Shown: positions 1 through 6,988 of the stretch, piece after piece
Layout of the letters: every line of letters starts with the position of its first letter
Position numbering within the stretch: position 1 is the stretch's first letter
Assembly: GCA_036260415.1 (NCBI GenBank)
Contig: DASZZX010000305.1
Span: 1 to 11,533 of the forward strand
Direction of reading: 5' to 3'
From: DASZZX01 sp036260415
GTDB taxonomy: Bacteria; Actinomycetota; Nitriliruptoria; Nitriliruptorales; JAHWKO01
DNA length: 11,533 nucleotides
Notes under the pieces: model-generated
Database searches by the model: none
What the model saw: only the letters and a program-made list of their open reading frames with translations
Told to the model about the DNA's origin: nothing
Made by a program: the position numbers and the translations under genes

Positions 1-336
1 CCACGCCTCGTGATCCCCGTCGGCCAGCATCGTGAGCACGACCGTGGTACCCATCCCCGTCCGTGACGGGTCCTCGGCCGCCCCTTCCAGCACCGCCTCG
101 TGCGCTTCCCGCAGGGCAGCGGAGAGCACCTGGTCGGGACCCTCGTCACGGTCCAGCGACGAGCGGTGCAGCGCACGTCGGAGGGTGTCCACCGCGATGC
201 GGCTGGCCAGGTGACCGGCCGGGTGGCCTCCCAGGCCGTCCGCGACCGCGAACACCCGCGCATCCTCGTCGACCAGCAGCGCGTCCTCGTTGCGTGCGCG
301 CTGCAGGCCGACGTCGGTGGTCGCGCCCACCTCCAC
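1..336 (-). CDS. PP2C-family Ser/Thr protein phosphatase, N-terminal part (runs off left edge)
   Basis: PP2C (PPM) enzymes are Mn/Mg-dependent phosphatases that remove phosphate from Ser/Thr residues; in actinobacteria they often oppose PknB-type kinases. The visible 112 residues carry the family's opening blocks in order: GATTDVG (4-10), RNED (15-18, including the first metal-site acidic residues), VADGLGGH (31-38, with metal-binding Asp33) and GTTVV (96-100). The frame is open to base 1, so the catalytic C-terminal half lies outside the window. I chose the GTG at 336 because GAGAGG lies 9 nt upstream and a TACGGT -10-like box lies about 26 nt upstream. An in-frame GTG at 363 would add nine residues, and GTG 330 is also possible. 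No kinase gene is visible. The family is certain; the cellular partner is unknown. Confidence 0.9.
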   Translation of the reverse strand, partial: MEVGATTDVGLQRARNEDALLVDEDARVFAVADGLGGHPAGHLASRIAVDTLRRALHRSSLDRDEGPDQVLSAALREAHEAVLEGAAEDPSRTGMGTTVVLTMLADGDHEAW

Positions 337-361
337 GGCTGCGATCCTCTCGCCCGTTGCC

Positions 362-367
362 ACCGTA
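362..367 (-). promoter_or_regulatory. Putative -10 box (TACGGT) of the PP2C gene
   Basis: TACGGT fits the actinobacterial TANNNT -10 pattern. It would start transcription near 355 and give a leader of about 19 nt that contains GAGAGG ahead of the GTG at 336. No convincing -35 is seen. Support rests on position and on similar boxes upstream of other genes in this window. Confidence 0.28.
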
Positions 368-498
368 TCGGTGCCGGTGGCCGCGTCCGTGGCAGACCGG
401 CCCCGGTCCGCTCTGACCCCCCGCCCCAACGGACAGGGCGCGACGACGGTCGCGCGACCGGCGGGGAGCACTGACCGTCCGCAGCCCGAAGGACGTCG

Positions 499-515
499 AC
501 ATCCCCCCGGGATGT
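499..515. other. Perfect 7-bp hairpin in the PP2C/tRNA gap
   Basis: ACATCCC and GGGATGT form a perfect inverted repeat around a 3-nt loop. It lies about 70 nt downstream of the minus-strand tRNA and upstream of the PP2C gene. A short palindrome GCACG-A-CGTGC (551-561) lies nearer the tRNA 3' end. Neither is followed by a T-run, so a terminator role for the tRNA transcript is only a guess. I see nothing else in 368-583. Confidence 0.3.
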
Positions 516-583
516 GCGGCCGGCGACGTGCCTCGCGGCGGTAAGGGACGGCACGACGTGCGGCTCGGGTTCGGCTGGGAACG

Positions 584-658
584 TGCCCCCGGCAGGAATC
601 GAACCTGCGCGTGACAGAACTTAGGAGGTTCCCGCTCTCTCCACTGAGCTACGGGGGC
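584..658 (-). tRNA. tRNA-Arg, anticodon CCT
   Basis: The minus strand folds as a complete cloverleaf of 75 nt. The acceptor GCCCCCG pairs with CGGGGGC, and the discriminator is A. The D arm is GCTC/GAGC. The anticodon stem GGAAC/GTTCT has one G-T pair and a CTCCTAA loop, giving anticodon CCT (reads AGG). The T arm is GCAGG/CCTGC with loop TTCGATT. The 3' CCA is not encoded, since the next bases after the discriminator are CGTT, so it must be added by tRNA nucleotidyltransferase. AGG is expected to be a rare Arg codon in DNA this G+C-rich. Confidence 0.95.
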
Positions 659-666
659 AGACCTCG

Positions 667-672
667 AGGGTA
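667..672 (-). promoter_or_regulatory. Putative -10 box (TACCCT) of tRNA-Arg
   Basis: TACCCT lies 8 nt upstream of the mature tRNA 5' end, so transcription would start almost at the mature end. It sits between the tRNA and the stop codon of the thioredoxin-like gene, which lies upstream on the same strand, so read-through from that gene is the alternative. No clear -35. Confidence 0.25.
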
Positions 673-685
673 CCGGCCGCGCGGG

Positions 686-1276
686 TCAGGAAGGCTCCTC
701 GCGCAGCAGATCCCGTACGACCGCAACAACGTCGGGGGTCGTCGTCTTCCCGAAGTGCCGTCCTGCGACGCGGCCCTGGCGGTCGATGAAGATGGTGGTG
801 GGGATGGCGCTCGGACCCACCCCGCGGAACTTCGAGGCGTAGACGTTCGCGGGATCCAGCAGCGAGTCGTACGGCACGTCGAACTCGCGCCAGTGGGCAG
901 CCGCGTTGGCCTCGGTGTCCTGCAGGTCCACCCCGAGGAACGTCACGTCCAGTCCGGCCAGCTGCCGGTATGCCGCGTTCAGCTCGGGCTGCTCGGCGCG
1001 GCACGGCCCGCACCACGACGCCCAGAAGTTGAGCACGACAACGTCCCCACGGAAGTCGCCGAGACCCGCTGCGCCGTCGGCGACCAGCAGCGGGGCGCGG
1101 TCGCTCGGGGCGGTGACCCGCTCAGCCGGCGGGGTCAGCCGGAGCCCGGTGACGCTGGCGTCCTCCGCGGAGGGCGCCCCTCCCGTGGCGACCAGCACGA
1201 CCACGCCGACGGCCACGAGCGGCACCAGCGCGGCGAGCAGCCTCGCCGGCGACGTTGCCCGTCGCGTGCCCTGCAC
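686..1276 (-). CDS. Membrane-anchored TlpA/ResA-type thioredoxin-like protein
   Basis: This is a thiol-disulfide oxidoreductase of the TlpA/ResA/AhpC-TSA superfamily. It would act outside the membrane, for example in reducing protein disulfides or in cytochrome c maturation; no cytochrome gene is visible. From the GTG at 1276 it has 196 residues. Residues 11-31 form one hydrophobic anchor after an Arg-containing start. The thioredoxin domain follows from about residue 54: NFWASWCGPC with active-site Cys89 and Cys92, then GVDLQD (115-120), then the cis-proline motif AIPTT (Pro159), then FIDRQGRV. The start is supported by a TACGCT box about 32 nt upstream and by the anchor falling at the very N terminus. 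A GTG at 1396 would add 40 low-complexity residues with no signal features and would reach toward the divergent gene. Family sure; pathway not. Confidence 0.88.
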   Translation of the reverse strand: MQGTRRATSPARLLAALVPLVAVGVVVLVATGGAPSAEDASVTGLRLTPPAERVTAPSDRAPLLVADGAAGLGDFRGDVVVLNFWASWCGPCRAEQPELNAAYRQLAGLDVTFLGVDLQDTEANAAAHWREFDVPYDSLLDPANVYASKFRGVGPSAIPTTIFIDRQGRVAGRHFGKTTTPDVVAVVRDLLREEPS

Positions 1277-1307
1277 CTCGTCCCTGCGTTCGGTGTCGGA
1301 ACGCTGC

Positions 1308-1335
1308 AGCGTACCGGTCGACCCCCGGCTGCCAC
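1308..1335 (-). promoter_or_regulatory. Putative promoter of the thioredoxin-like gene (GTGGCA-16-TACGCT)
   Basis: The -10 is TACGCT at 1308-1313. GTGGCA at 1330-1335, 16 bp further upstream, matches four of six bases of TTGACA. Transcription would start near 1301, leaving a leader of about 25 nt before the GTG at 1276. The same TACGCT hexamer precedes tldD and uppP. Confidence 0.38.
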
Positions 1336-1443
1336 CGGGGAGCGGCGGCCGCGGGGACGCCGGAGCACCACCGGACGGGGAGGCACCTGCGCGCACAGGC
1401 GGCGCTGGGCGACCATGGTGGCAGTCCGAAGGAAGGAGACACG

Positions 1444-2262
1444 GTGGTCGCGGTCGCCACGGTGATCATCGCGGTCGTCGTGTCGATCCTCATCGCCCGC
1501 GTTGCCACCGTCGCCCTGAGCGTCACCGGACTGTCCCGCGAGTCGGCCCGCTTCCAGGCGCGGTCCGCGCTCACCGGCACCGGGTTCACCACCGTCGAGG
1601 CGGAGCGCGTGGTCGACCACCCGATCCGACGCCGCATCATCATGGCGCTGATGCTGATCGGCAACGCCGGGATCGTGACGATCATCGGCACGCTGGCGAT
1701 CTCGTTCACCAACGTCGGTGACCGCGGCGACGCGTTCCTGCGGTTGGGCCTGCTGCTGGGCGGTCTGTTGGTGGTGTGGGCAGTAGCGAGGAACGACCGG
1801 GTCGACCGTCTGCTCACCCAGGCGATCGCCCGGTTGCTGCGCGAGTACACCGACCTCGACACCCGCGACTACGCGCGTCTGCTGAAGCTCTCGGGCGACT
1901 ACGCGGTCACCGAGATGACCGTGGACCCCGATGACTGGATCGTCACCGAGACTCTCGCCGACCGGCGGCTCACCGACGAGGGCATCATCGTGCTCGGCAT
2001 CACCCGCCCTGACGGCAGCTACGTCGGGGTGCCCCGGGGCGACACCCCGGTGCGCCCGGGCGACACCTTGATCCTCTACGGCCGCGCGCCCTTGCTCGCC
2101 GAGCTGGACACCCGACCGACCGGTGACGAGGGCGACGAGGCCCACGGCCGCGGCGTGGTCGACCACCGTGTGGTGCTCAACGCGGAAGCGTTCGTCGACC
2201 CGGCACGCGACCAGACCGGGCGGGACGAGCAGGACGCCCCGCCGACGGTCGAGCGGCGCTGA
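1444..2262 (+). CDS. Membrane protein with C-terminal TrkA_C (RCK_C) domain
   Basis: The protein has 272 residues. Hydrophobic segments lie at about 2-28, 63-89 and 97-114. Between the first two is a conserved amphipathic block (31-64) with ALTGTGFTT at 42-50, then HPIRRRI. Residues about 153-221 form an RCK_C/TrkA_C domain (VTETLADRRLTDEGIIVLGI, then PVRPGDTLILYG), the ligand-binding fold that gates K+ channels and transporters. There is no NAD-binding RCK_N domain. The last 50 residues are acidic and probably disordered. The GTG start at 1444 has AAGGAAGGAG just upstream. The ALTGTGFTT block resembles the selectivity-filter loops of TrkH/KtrB-type K+ transporters; that is my inference. A cation-transport role is likely, but substrate and partner are unknown. 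It is divergent from the thioredoxin-like gene and convergent with the next unit. Confidence 0.85.
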   Translation: MVAVATVIIAVVVSILIARVATVALSVTGLSRESARFQARSALTGTGFTTVEAERVVDHPIRRRIIMALMLIGNAGIVTIIGTLAISFTNVGDRGDAFLRLGLLLGGLLVVWAVARNDRVDRLLTQAIARLLREYTDLDTRDYARLLKLSGDYAVTEMTVDPDDWIVTETLADRRLTDEGIIVLGITRPDGSYVGVPRGDTPVRPGDTLILYGRAPLLAELDTRPTGDEGDEAHGRGVVDHRVVLNAEAFVDPARDQTGRDEQDAPPTVERR

Positions 2263-2289
2263 CGGCCACCGCGTCGAAGTGCGGAGGGG

Positions 2290-2568
2290 TCACCGCGTCT
2301 GGCCCCGGCGGGCCTCCTGGACCGCCTGCAGCGCCTGTTCCAGCAACCCGACCCGGTCGAGGATGCGCAGCGCCCGGCCACGCCGGTCGGTCCCGCGCTC
2401 GGCCCGCCAGCGCGCCGCCAGCTCGTCGCGGTCGGGTCGTCCCTCGGCGACCGCGCGCTCGAGCTCGGCGAGCAGCTCCGGCAGGTACTCGCGCGCGCTG
2501 CGGGGGATCGCCGCCCCCTCCGCGGCGTGGCGCCAGGCCGCCACCGGGTCGGACGGCTGGCCGGTCAC
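2290..2568 (-). CDS. Small helical protein of unknown function, coupled to the spermidine synthase-like gene
   Basis: I do not recognise this family. It has 92 residues, no membrane segment and no cysteine, and is rich in Arg, Glu, Leu and Ala. Residues 24-46 and 62-90 look like charged amphipathic helices (for example EYLPELLAELERAVAEG and ILDRVGLLEQALQAVQEA), so it is probably a cytosolic helical protein. Its GTG start (2566-2568) overlaps the TGA of the upstream spermidine synthase-like gene (2565-2567) in a GTGA arrangement, so it is probably translated by coupling and made in step with that protein. A product that binds or regulates the synthase-like protein is a reasonable guess, but only a guess. 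Confidence 0.7.
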   Translation of the reverse strand: MTGQPSDPVAAWRHAAEGAAIPRSAREYLPELLAELERAVAEGRPDRDELAARWRAERGTDRRGRALRILDRVGLLEQALQAVQEARRGQTR

Positions 2569-4043
2569 GGCCGTCTCGGGTTCATCAGCTGGTCGACCGG
2601 CGCGTAGGCGTCGGTGAGCGTCGGCGCGTCCCCCACGAACCGGCCCAGCGCTGCCCCCACCAGCGCCGCGTCGTCGTCGCCCCGGCGGGCGTTGCGCGCG
2701 AGGGCGGCGTCCAGCGGCAGCGGACGGTCCGACGCGACCAGGACGAAGTTGCCGCCCTCACGGTTGGCGAGCCGTGCGGGCGGGGCCAGCACGGCGACGT
2801 GGTCGAAGACCCGCCGCAACGTGGCGGTCTGCGCCCGCGCGAAGGCGTTGGGCGGGAAGTCGATCAGGTTCATCACGTACACGCCGCCGGGACGCAGGCG
2901 TGCCTGCACCTCGCGCAGGAACTCCGACGTCGTGAGGTGCCAGGGGACGGTCAGGCCGCTGAACGCGTCGCCGATCACGACGTCGTAGTCGCGCTCGGGC
3001 AGCTGCGGGAGCGTCACACGAGCGTCCCCGACCGTGATGTCGAGACCGGTTTCCGGCTCCAGTCCGAGTTCCTCGCGAGCCACCTCCACCAGCGCCGGGT
3101 CGAGCTCGAGCACGTGGCTGGTGGAGCCAGGCCGCGTCGCCGCCAGGTAGCGCGGCAGCGTGAACCCTCCCCCACCCACGTGCACGGCGTCCAGCGGGGC
3201 GCCCGTCGGAGCCACCGCGGCCAGCACGTCGCTGGCGGTGCGGGCGTAGCTGAAGCGCAGGTAGGTCGGGTCGTCGACGTCGACGAAGCTGTGCTGCACG
3301 GTGTCGAGCAGCAGCAGGCGACGGGACGGGTCCTGTTCCTCCGGGACCACCCGCGCGCAGAAGTAGGGGCTCTCGTAGGTGCAGGTTCCGAGCGTCGCCG
3401 CCGAGGTCCCCGTCGCGGCCACTCCCAGCAGCGCCAGCGCGGCCGCTCCGCCGCGGGCGTCGCCACGCAGTCCCAGCCAGAGAACCGCACCGAGCGCGAC
3501 CAGCGCCCCGCCCAGACCCAACACGATCGCGCGGCTGGGGAGCGCCGCCACCAGCAGGAAACCGGTCGCGAACGTGCCCACGATCGCGCCGGCGGTGCCC
3601 AACGCGGCGAGGCGGCCCACCACGGTGCCGGTGTTGCGCAGGTCAGCCAGCTGCAGCTTCACGACGGTCGGGGTGACCGCGCTGAGGGTCGCGGCCGGGG
3701 CGAAGAACCCGACGAAGGCCAGCAGGACCACGCCGACGGGACCGCTCTGGCGCACCGAGACGGACGCTCCCAGCGACGCGATCGCGGCGGGTGCCAGCAG
3801 GCCCAGCACACCGCCCGCAGCGACCAGCGGGCCGAGCAGGCGTCGCGGGTCCATCCGGTCCGCGGCCCGCCCGCCCAACCAGCTTCCCAGCGAGATCCCG
3901 GCCAGCACAGTCCCGATGACGCCGGTGTAGGTCTCCAGGGTCACGCCGACGTACGGGGCGAGCAGCCGCCCGGCGAGGATCTCAAGGACCAGCACCGCAG
4001 CGGACGTGAAGAAGATCAGGAGGCCGGCGGCCAGGGGGTGCAT
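2565..4043 (-). CDS. Spermidine synthase-like protein fused to an N-terminal membrane domain
   Basis: The protein has 492 residues. The N-terminal half holds about seven hydrophobic segments (roughly 3-25, 38-58, 68-92, 102-127, 146-170, 172-192, 198-218). The C-terminal half (about 222-485) is a polyamine-synthase Rossmann domain: VQHSFVDVDDP (249-259), HVGGGGFTLPRYL (288-300, the AdoMet-type glycine loop), LELDP (312-316), GDAR (339-342), DYDVVIGDAFSG (352-363, with the catalytic-position Asp359) and LTDAYAPVDQL near the end. True spermidine synthases transfer aminopropyl from decarboxylated AdoMet to putrescine. Many membrane-fused relatives have no proven substrate, and no AdoMet decarboxylase gene is visible here. 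ATG 4043 is chosen because the first membrane helix begins at once and a TACCGT box sits exactly 6 nt upstream, suggesting a leaderless mRNA. An upstream in-frame extension of 45 residues looks non-coding. It is coupled to the 92-residue gene. Confidence 0.88.
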   Translation of the reverse strand: MHPLAAGLLIFFTSAAVLVLEILAGRLLAPYVGVTLETYTGVIGTVLAGISLGSWLGGRAADRMDPRRLLGPLVAAGGVLGLLAPAAIASLGASVSVRQSGPVGVVLLAFVGFFAPAATLSAVTPTVVKLQLADLRNTGTVVGRLAALGTAGAIVGTFATGFLLVAALPSRAIVLGLGGALVALGAVLWLGLRGDARGGAAALALLGVAATGTSAATLGTCTYESPYFCARVVPEEQDPSRRLLLLDTVQHSFVDVDDPTYLRFSYARTASDVLAAVAPTGAPLDAVHVGGGGFTLPRYLAATRPGSTSHVLELDPALVEVAREELGLEPETGLDITVGDARVTLPQLPERDYDVVIGDAFSGLTVPWHLTTSEFLREVQARLRPGGVYVMNLIDFPPNAFARAQTATLRRVFDHVAVLAPPARLANREGGNFVLVASDRPLPLDAALARNARRGDDDAALVGAALGRFVGDAPTLTDAYAPVDQLMNPRRP

Positions 4044-4049
4044 GGCGGC

Positions 4050-4055
4050 ACGGTA
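4050..4055 (-). promoter_or_regulatory. Putative leaderless -10 box (TACCGT) of the spermidine synthase-like gene
   Basis: TACCGT fits TANNNT and is separated by six bases (GCCGCC) from the ATG at 4043, which would make the A of the ATG the transcription start. Leaderless mRNAs of this form are common in actinobacteria. No Shine-Dalgarno sequence precedes this ATG, which agrees. No good -35 is seen. Confidence 0.4.
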
Positions 4056-4131
4056 CCCGTCGACTCGATCGTGCGTCCTTCCGCCACGATGCCAGCGCAA
4101 CCACGCACGATCTTCGGGCCGGCGGGTGGGT

Positions 4132-4204
4132 GGGGGCGCCGGACGGGAGTGGTCGCGGCACGAGGGCAGTGTGGTCATCGAGGCCCGCGGGGGCGCCGGA
4201 CGGG
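4132..4204 (+). repeat. Two 16-bp direct repeats in the divergent intergenic region
   Basis: GGGGGCGCCGGACGGG occurs at 4132-4147 and again at 4189-4204, 57 bp apart, between the spermidine synthase-like gene and the unknown exported-protein gene. They could be paired protein-binding sites, or chance similarity in G-rich spacer DNA. The repeat core GGCGCC is itself palindromic. Confidence 0.5.
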
Positions 4205-4230
4205 GCGCGGGGCGCCGGTCGAGCTGAAGC

Positions 4231-4259
4231 TTGCCGACGCTGCCGGCGTCGGGGATGCT
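4231..4259 (+). promoter_or_regulatory. Putative promoter TTGCCG-17-GATGCT
   Basis: TTGCCG (4231-4236) and GATGCT (4254-4259) are separated by 17 bp, the optimal sigma-70 spacing, though each hexamer only partly matches consensus. Transcription would start near 4266 and give a leader of about 60 nt that includes the hairpin at 4278-4302. Confidence 0.28.
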
Positions 4260-4277
4260 CCGGTGTCGCGGTGCGAG

Positions 4278-4302
4278 CTGACCGCCCCTGCGGGGAGGTC
4301 AG
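4278..4302 (+). other. Leader hairpin just upstream of the 4326 gene's RBS
   Basis: Arms CTGACC-G-CCCC and GGGG-A-GGTCAG close on a TGC loop: ten base pairs interrupted by one G/A mismatch. The 3' arm contains GGGGAGG, the same heptamer as the ribosome binding site at 4314-4320. The CCGCCCC in the 5' arm could therefore pair with either one, a possible translation switch. It lies 23 nt before the start codon and has no T-run. Confidence 0.5.
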
Positions 4303-4325
4303 AGGAGCCGGGTGGGGAGGCACGG

Positions 4326-5156
4326 GTGATAGACACGCATGCTGGTGGCGAGGGGACCCGCCTGCACCGCACGGCACCGACTTCCACGGTGGGCACCGGG
4401 ACCGACCGGCTGCGGCGCCGGGGTCCGCGGTGGCGGCACGTCACGCAGGCCGCGACGGTGGCCGTCGCCGTGGCGCTGACTGCGGGCGCGGTGGCGATCG
4501 CGCGGGCGGTCGCGTCACCGGTGCCGCAGCTACGGGTGGAGGAGTCGTCCGCGGACGATACGGTCGGCGAGGGACGGGAGGTCCGCGGGGTCGGCACCGT
4601 GATCGTCCAGCCCGACGGAACGGCCGTGTTCTGCCAAGGTCTGTACTGGGCGGACACCACCGCCAGCGACCCTGGGGTCCCCTCCTGCGCGTACGGACCT
4701 GGTGTGCCCCTGACCGGCGTCACGGTCGAGCAGATGCCCCACCCGCGGATCAACCACGGGGTGGCCTGGAGCCCCGCCACGGTGACCGGAGCCCTGACAG
4801 CTGGCGCGGTGCACGTCGACAGGATCGACCCGAGCCGACCGATCGACTCCCCGGTCGAGGAGCGACCGTTCCGGCCGGAGGACCCCTTCCGCGCCGTCCA
4901 GGCCCTCTACACCGAGGATCAGTTGGCGCGCGCCCAGACCGCCATCAACCGCGATGAGGAGCTGCGCGCACGCCTGCCCGGTCGGGTCCTATTCGCACAC
5001 GACATCGACGTGGCCGGCCAGACGGTGGACGTGGCCATCACCGTCGACGATCAGCGCACCCGTGACGCGATCGGCCAGCGCTACGACCTGGGGATGCTCC
5101 GGCTGCGGCCGGGCTTCGAGATCGTCGCCGAGGCCGGGCCGGAACCGACCGACTGA
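4326..5156 (+). CDS. Membrane-anchored or secreted protein of unknown function
   Basis: I do not recognise this family. From the GTG at 4326 the product has 276 residues. GGGGAGG (4314-4320) lies 5 nt upstream, a strong RBS that fixes this start. Residues 1-39 are hydrophilic and Arg-rich (RLRRRGPRWRH). Residues 40-63 are one Ala/Val-rich hydrophobic helix, so the rest should be outside the cell on a type II anchor. The outer part has a small domain with GVGTVIVQPDGTAVFCQGLYW and SCAYG; Cys103 and Cys121 could form a disulfide. Then come a Pro/Glu-rich linker (about 166-190), a charged helix (EDQLARAQTAINRDEELRARL) and a C-terminal beta-rich stretch (about 220-267). No catalytic motif is visible. 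It is followed 94 bp later by ettA, which seems to have its own promoter. Confidence 0.78.
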   Translation: MIDTHAGGEGTRLHRTAPTSTVGTGTDRLRRRGPRWRHVTQAATVAVAVALTAGAVAIARAVASPVPQLRVEESSADDTVGEGREVRGVGTVIVQPDGTAVFCQGLYWADTTASDPGVPSCAYGPGVPLTGVTVEQMPHPRINHGVAWSPATVTGALTAGAVHVDRIDPSRPIDSPVEERPFRPEDPFRAVQALYTEDQLARAQTAINRDEELRARLPGRVLFAHDIDVAGQTVDVAITVDDQRTRDAIGQRYDLGMLRLRPGFEIVAEAGPEPTD

Positions 5157-5210
5157 CGCCCTGCCGCGGCGCCCGTTGCGTGCGCCGCCACCGGTCACGA
5201 CGGGCGCCGG

Positions 5211-5216
5211 TAGCCT
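5211..5216 (+). promoter_or_regulatory. Putative -10 box (TAGCCT) of ettA
   Basis: TAGCCT fits TANNNT and would start transcription near 5223, 28 nt before the GTG of ettA. No recognisable -35. It lies in the 94-bp gap after the unknown exported-protein gene. Confidence 0.3.
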
Positions 5217-5250
5217 GGCCCGCCCCGCGACCGACCACCAAGGTTCACGC

Positions 5251-6927
<1,677 letters not shown>

Positions 6928-6958
6928 GTGGCCGTGCCGTGCCCGCCGGGGTGGTTGC

Positions 6959-6964
6959 TACGCT
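6959..6964 (+). promoter_or_regulatory. Putative -10 box (TACGCT) of tldD
   Basis: TACGCT in the 61-bp ettA/tldD gap fits TANNNT. A start near 6971 gives an 18-nt leader carrying TGGAG ahead of the GTG at 6989. No good -35. The same hexamer precedes the thioredoxin-like gene and uppP. One copy also occurs by chance inside tldE (9677-9682). Confidence 0.38.
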
Positions 6965-6988
6965 CCCCGCTTCCCGCCTGGAGTGAAC

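Noticed and set aside
584..658. The tRNA gene as an integration (att) site
   Set aside because: No integrase, no repeat of the tRNA 3' end elsewhere in the window, and flanking genes are ordinary chromosomal genes.
611..1465. 284-codon plus-strand open frame from the tRNA through the thioredoxin-like gene
   Set aside because: It begins inside the tRNA gene and is antisense to the WCGPC-containing protein. Composition is shadow-like.
1135..2166. 343-codon minus-strand open frame opposite the TrkA_C protein
   Set aside because: It is antisense to a gene with a clear RBS, membrane helices and an RCK_C domain. It has no domain of its own.
2799..5156. A single 785-codon plus-strand open frame
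   Set aside because: Its first half is antisense to the well-supported spermidine synthase-like gene and reads as His/Arg/Gln-rich shadow sequence. Only the part from the GTG at 4326, with its RBS and membrane helix, is a gene.
5176..5216. TTGCGT (5176-5181) as the -35 partner of TAGCCT
   Set aside because: The spacing is 29 bp, far outside the usual 16-19 bp.
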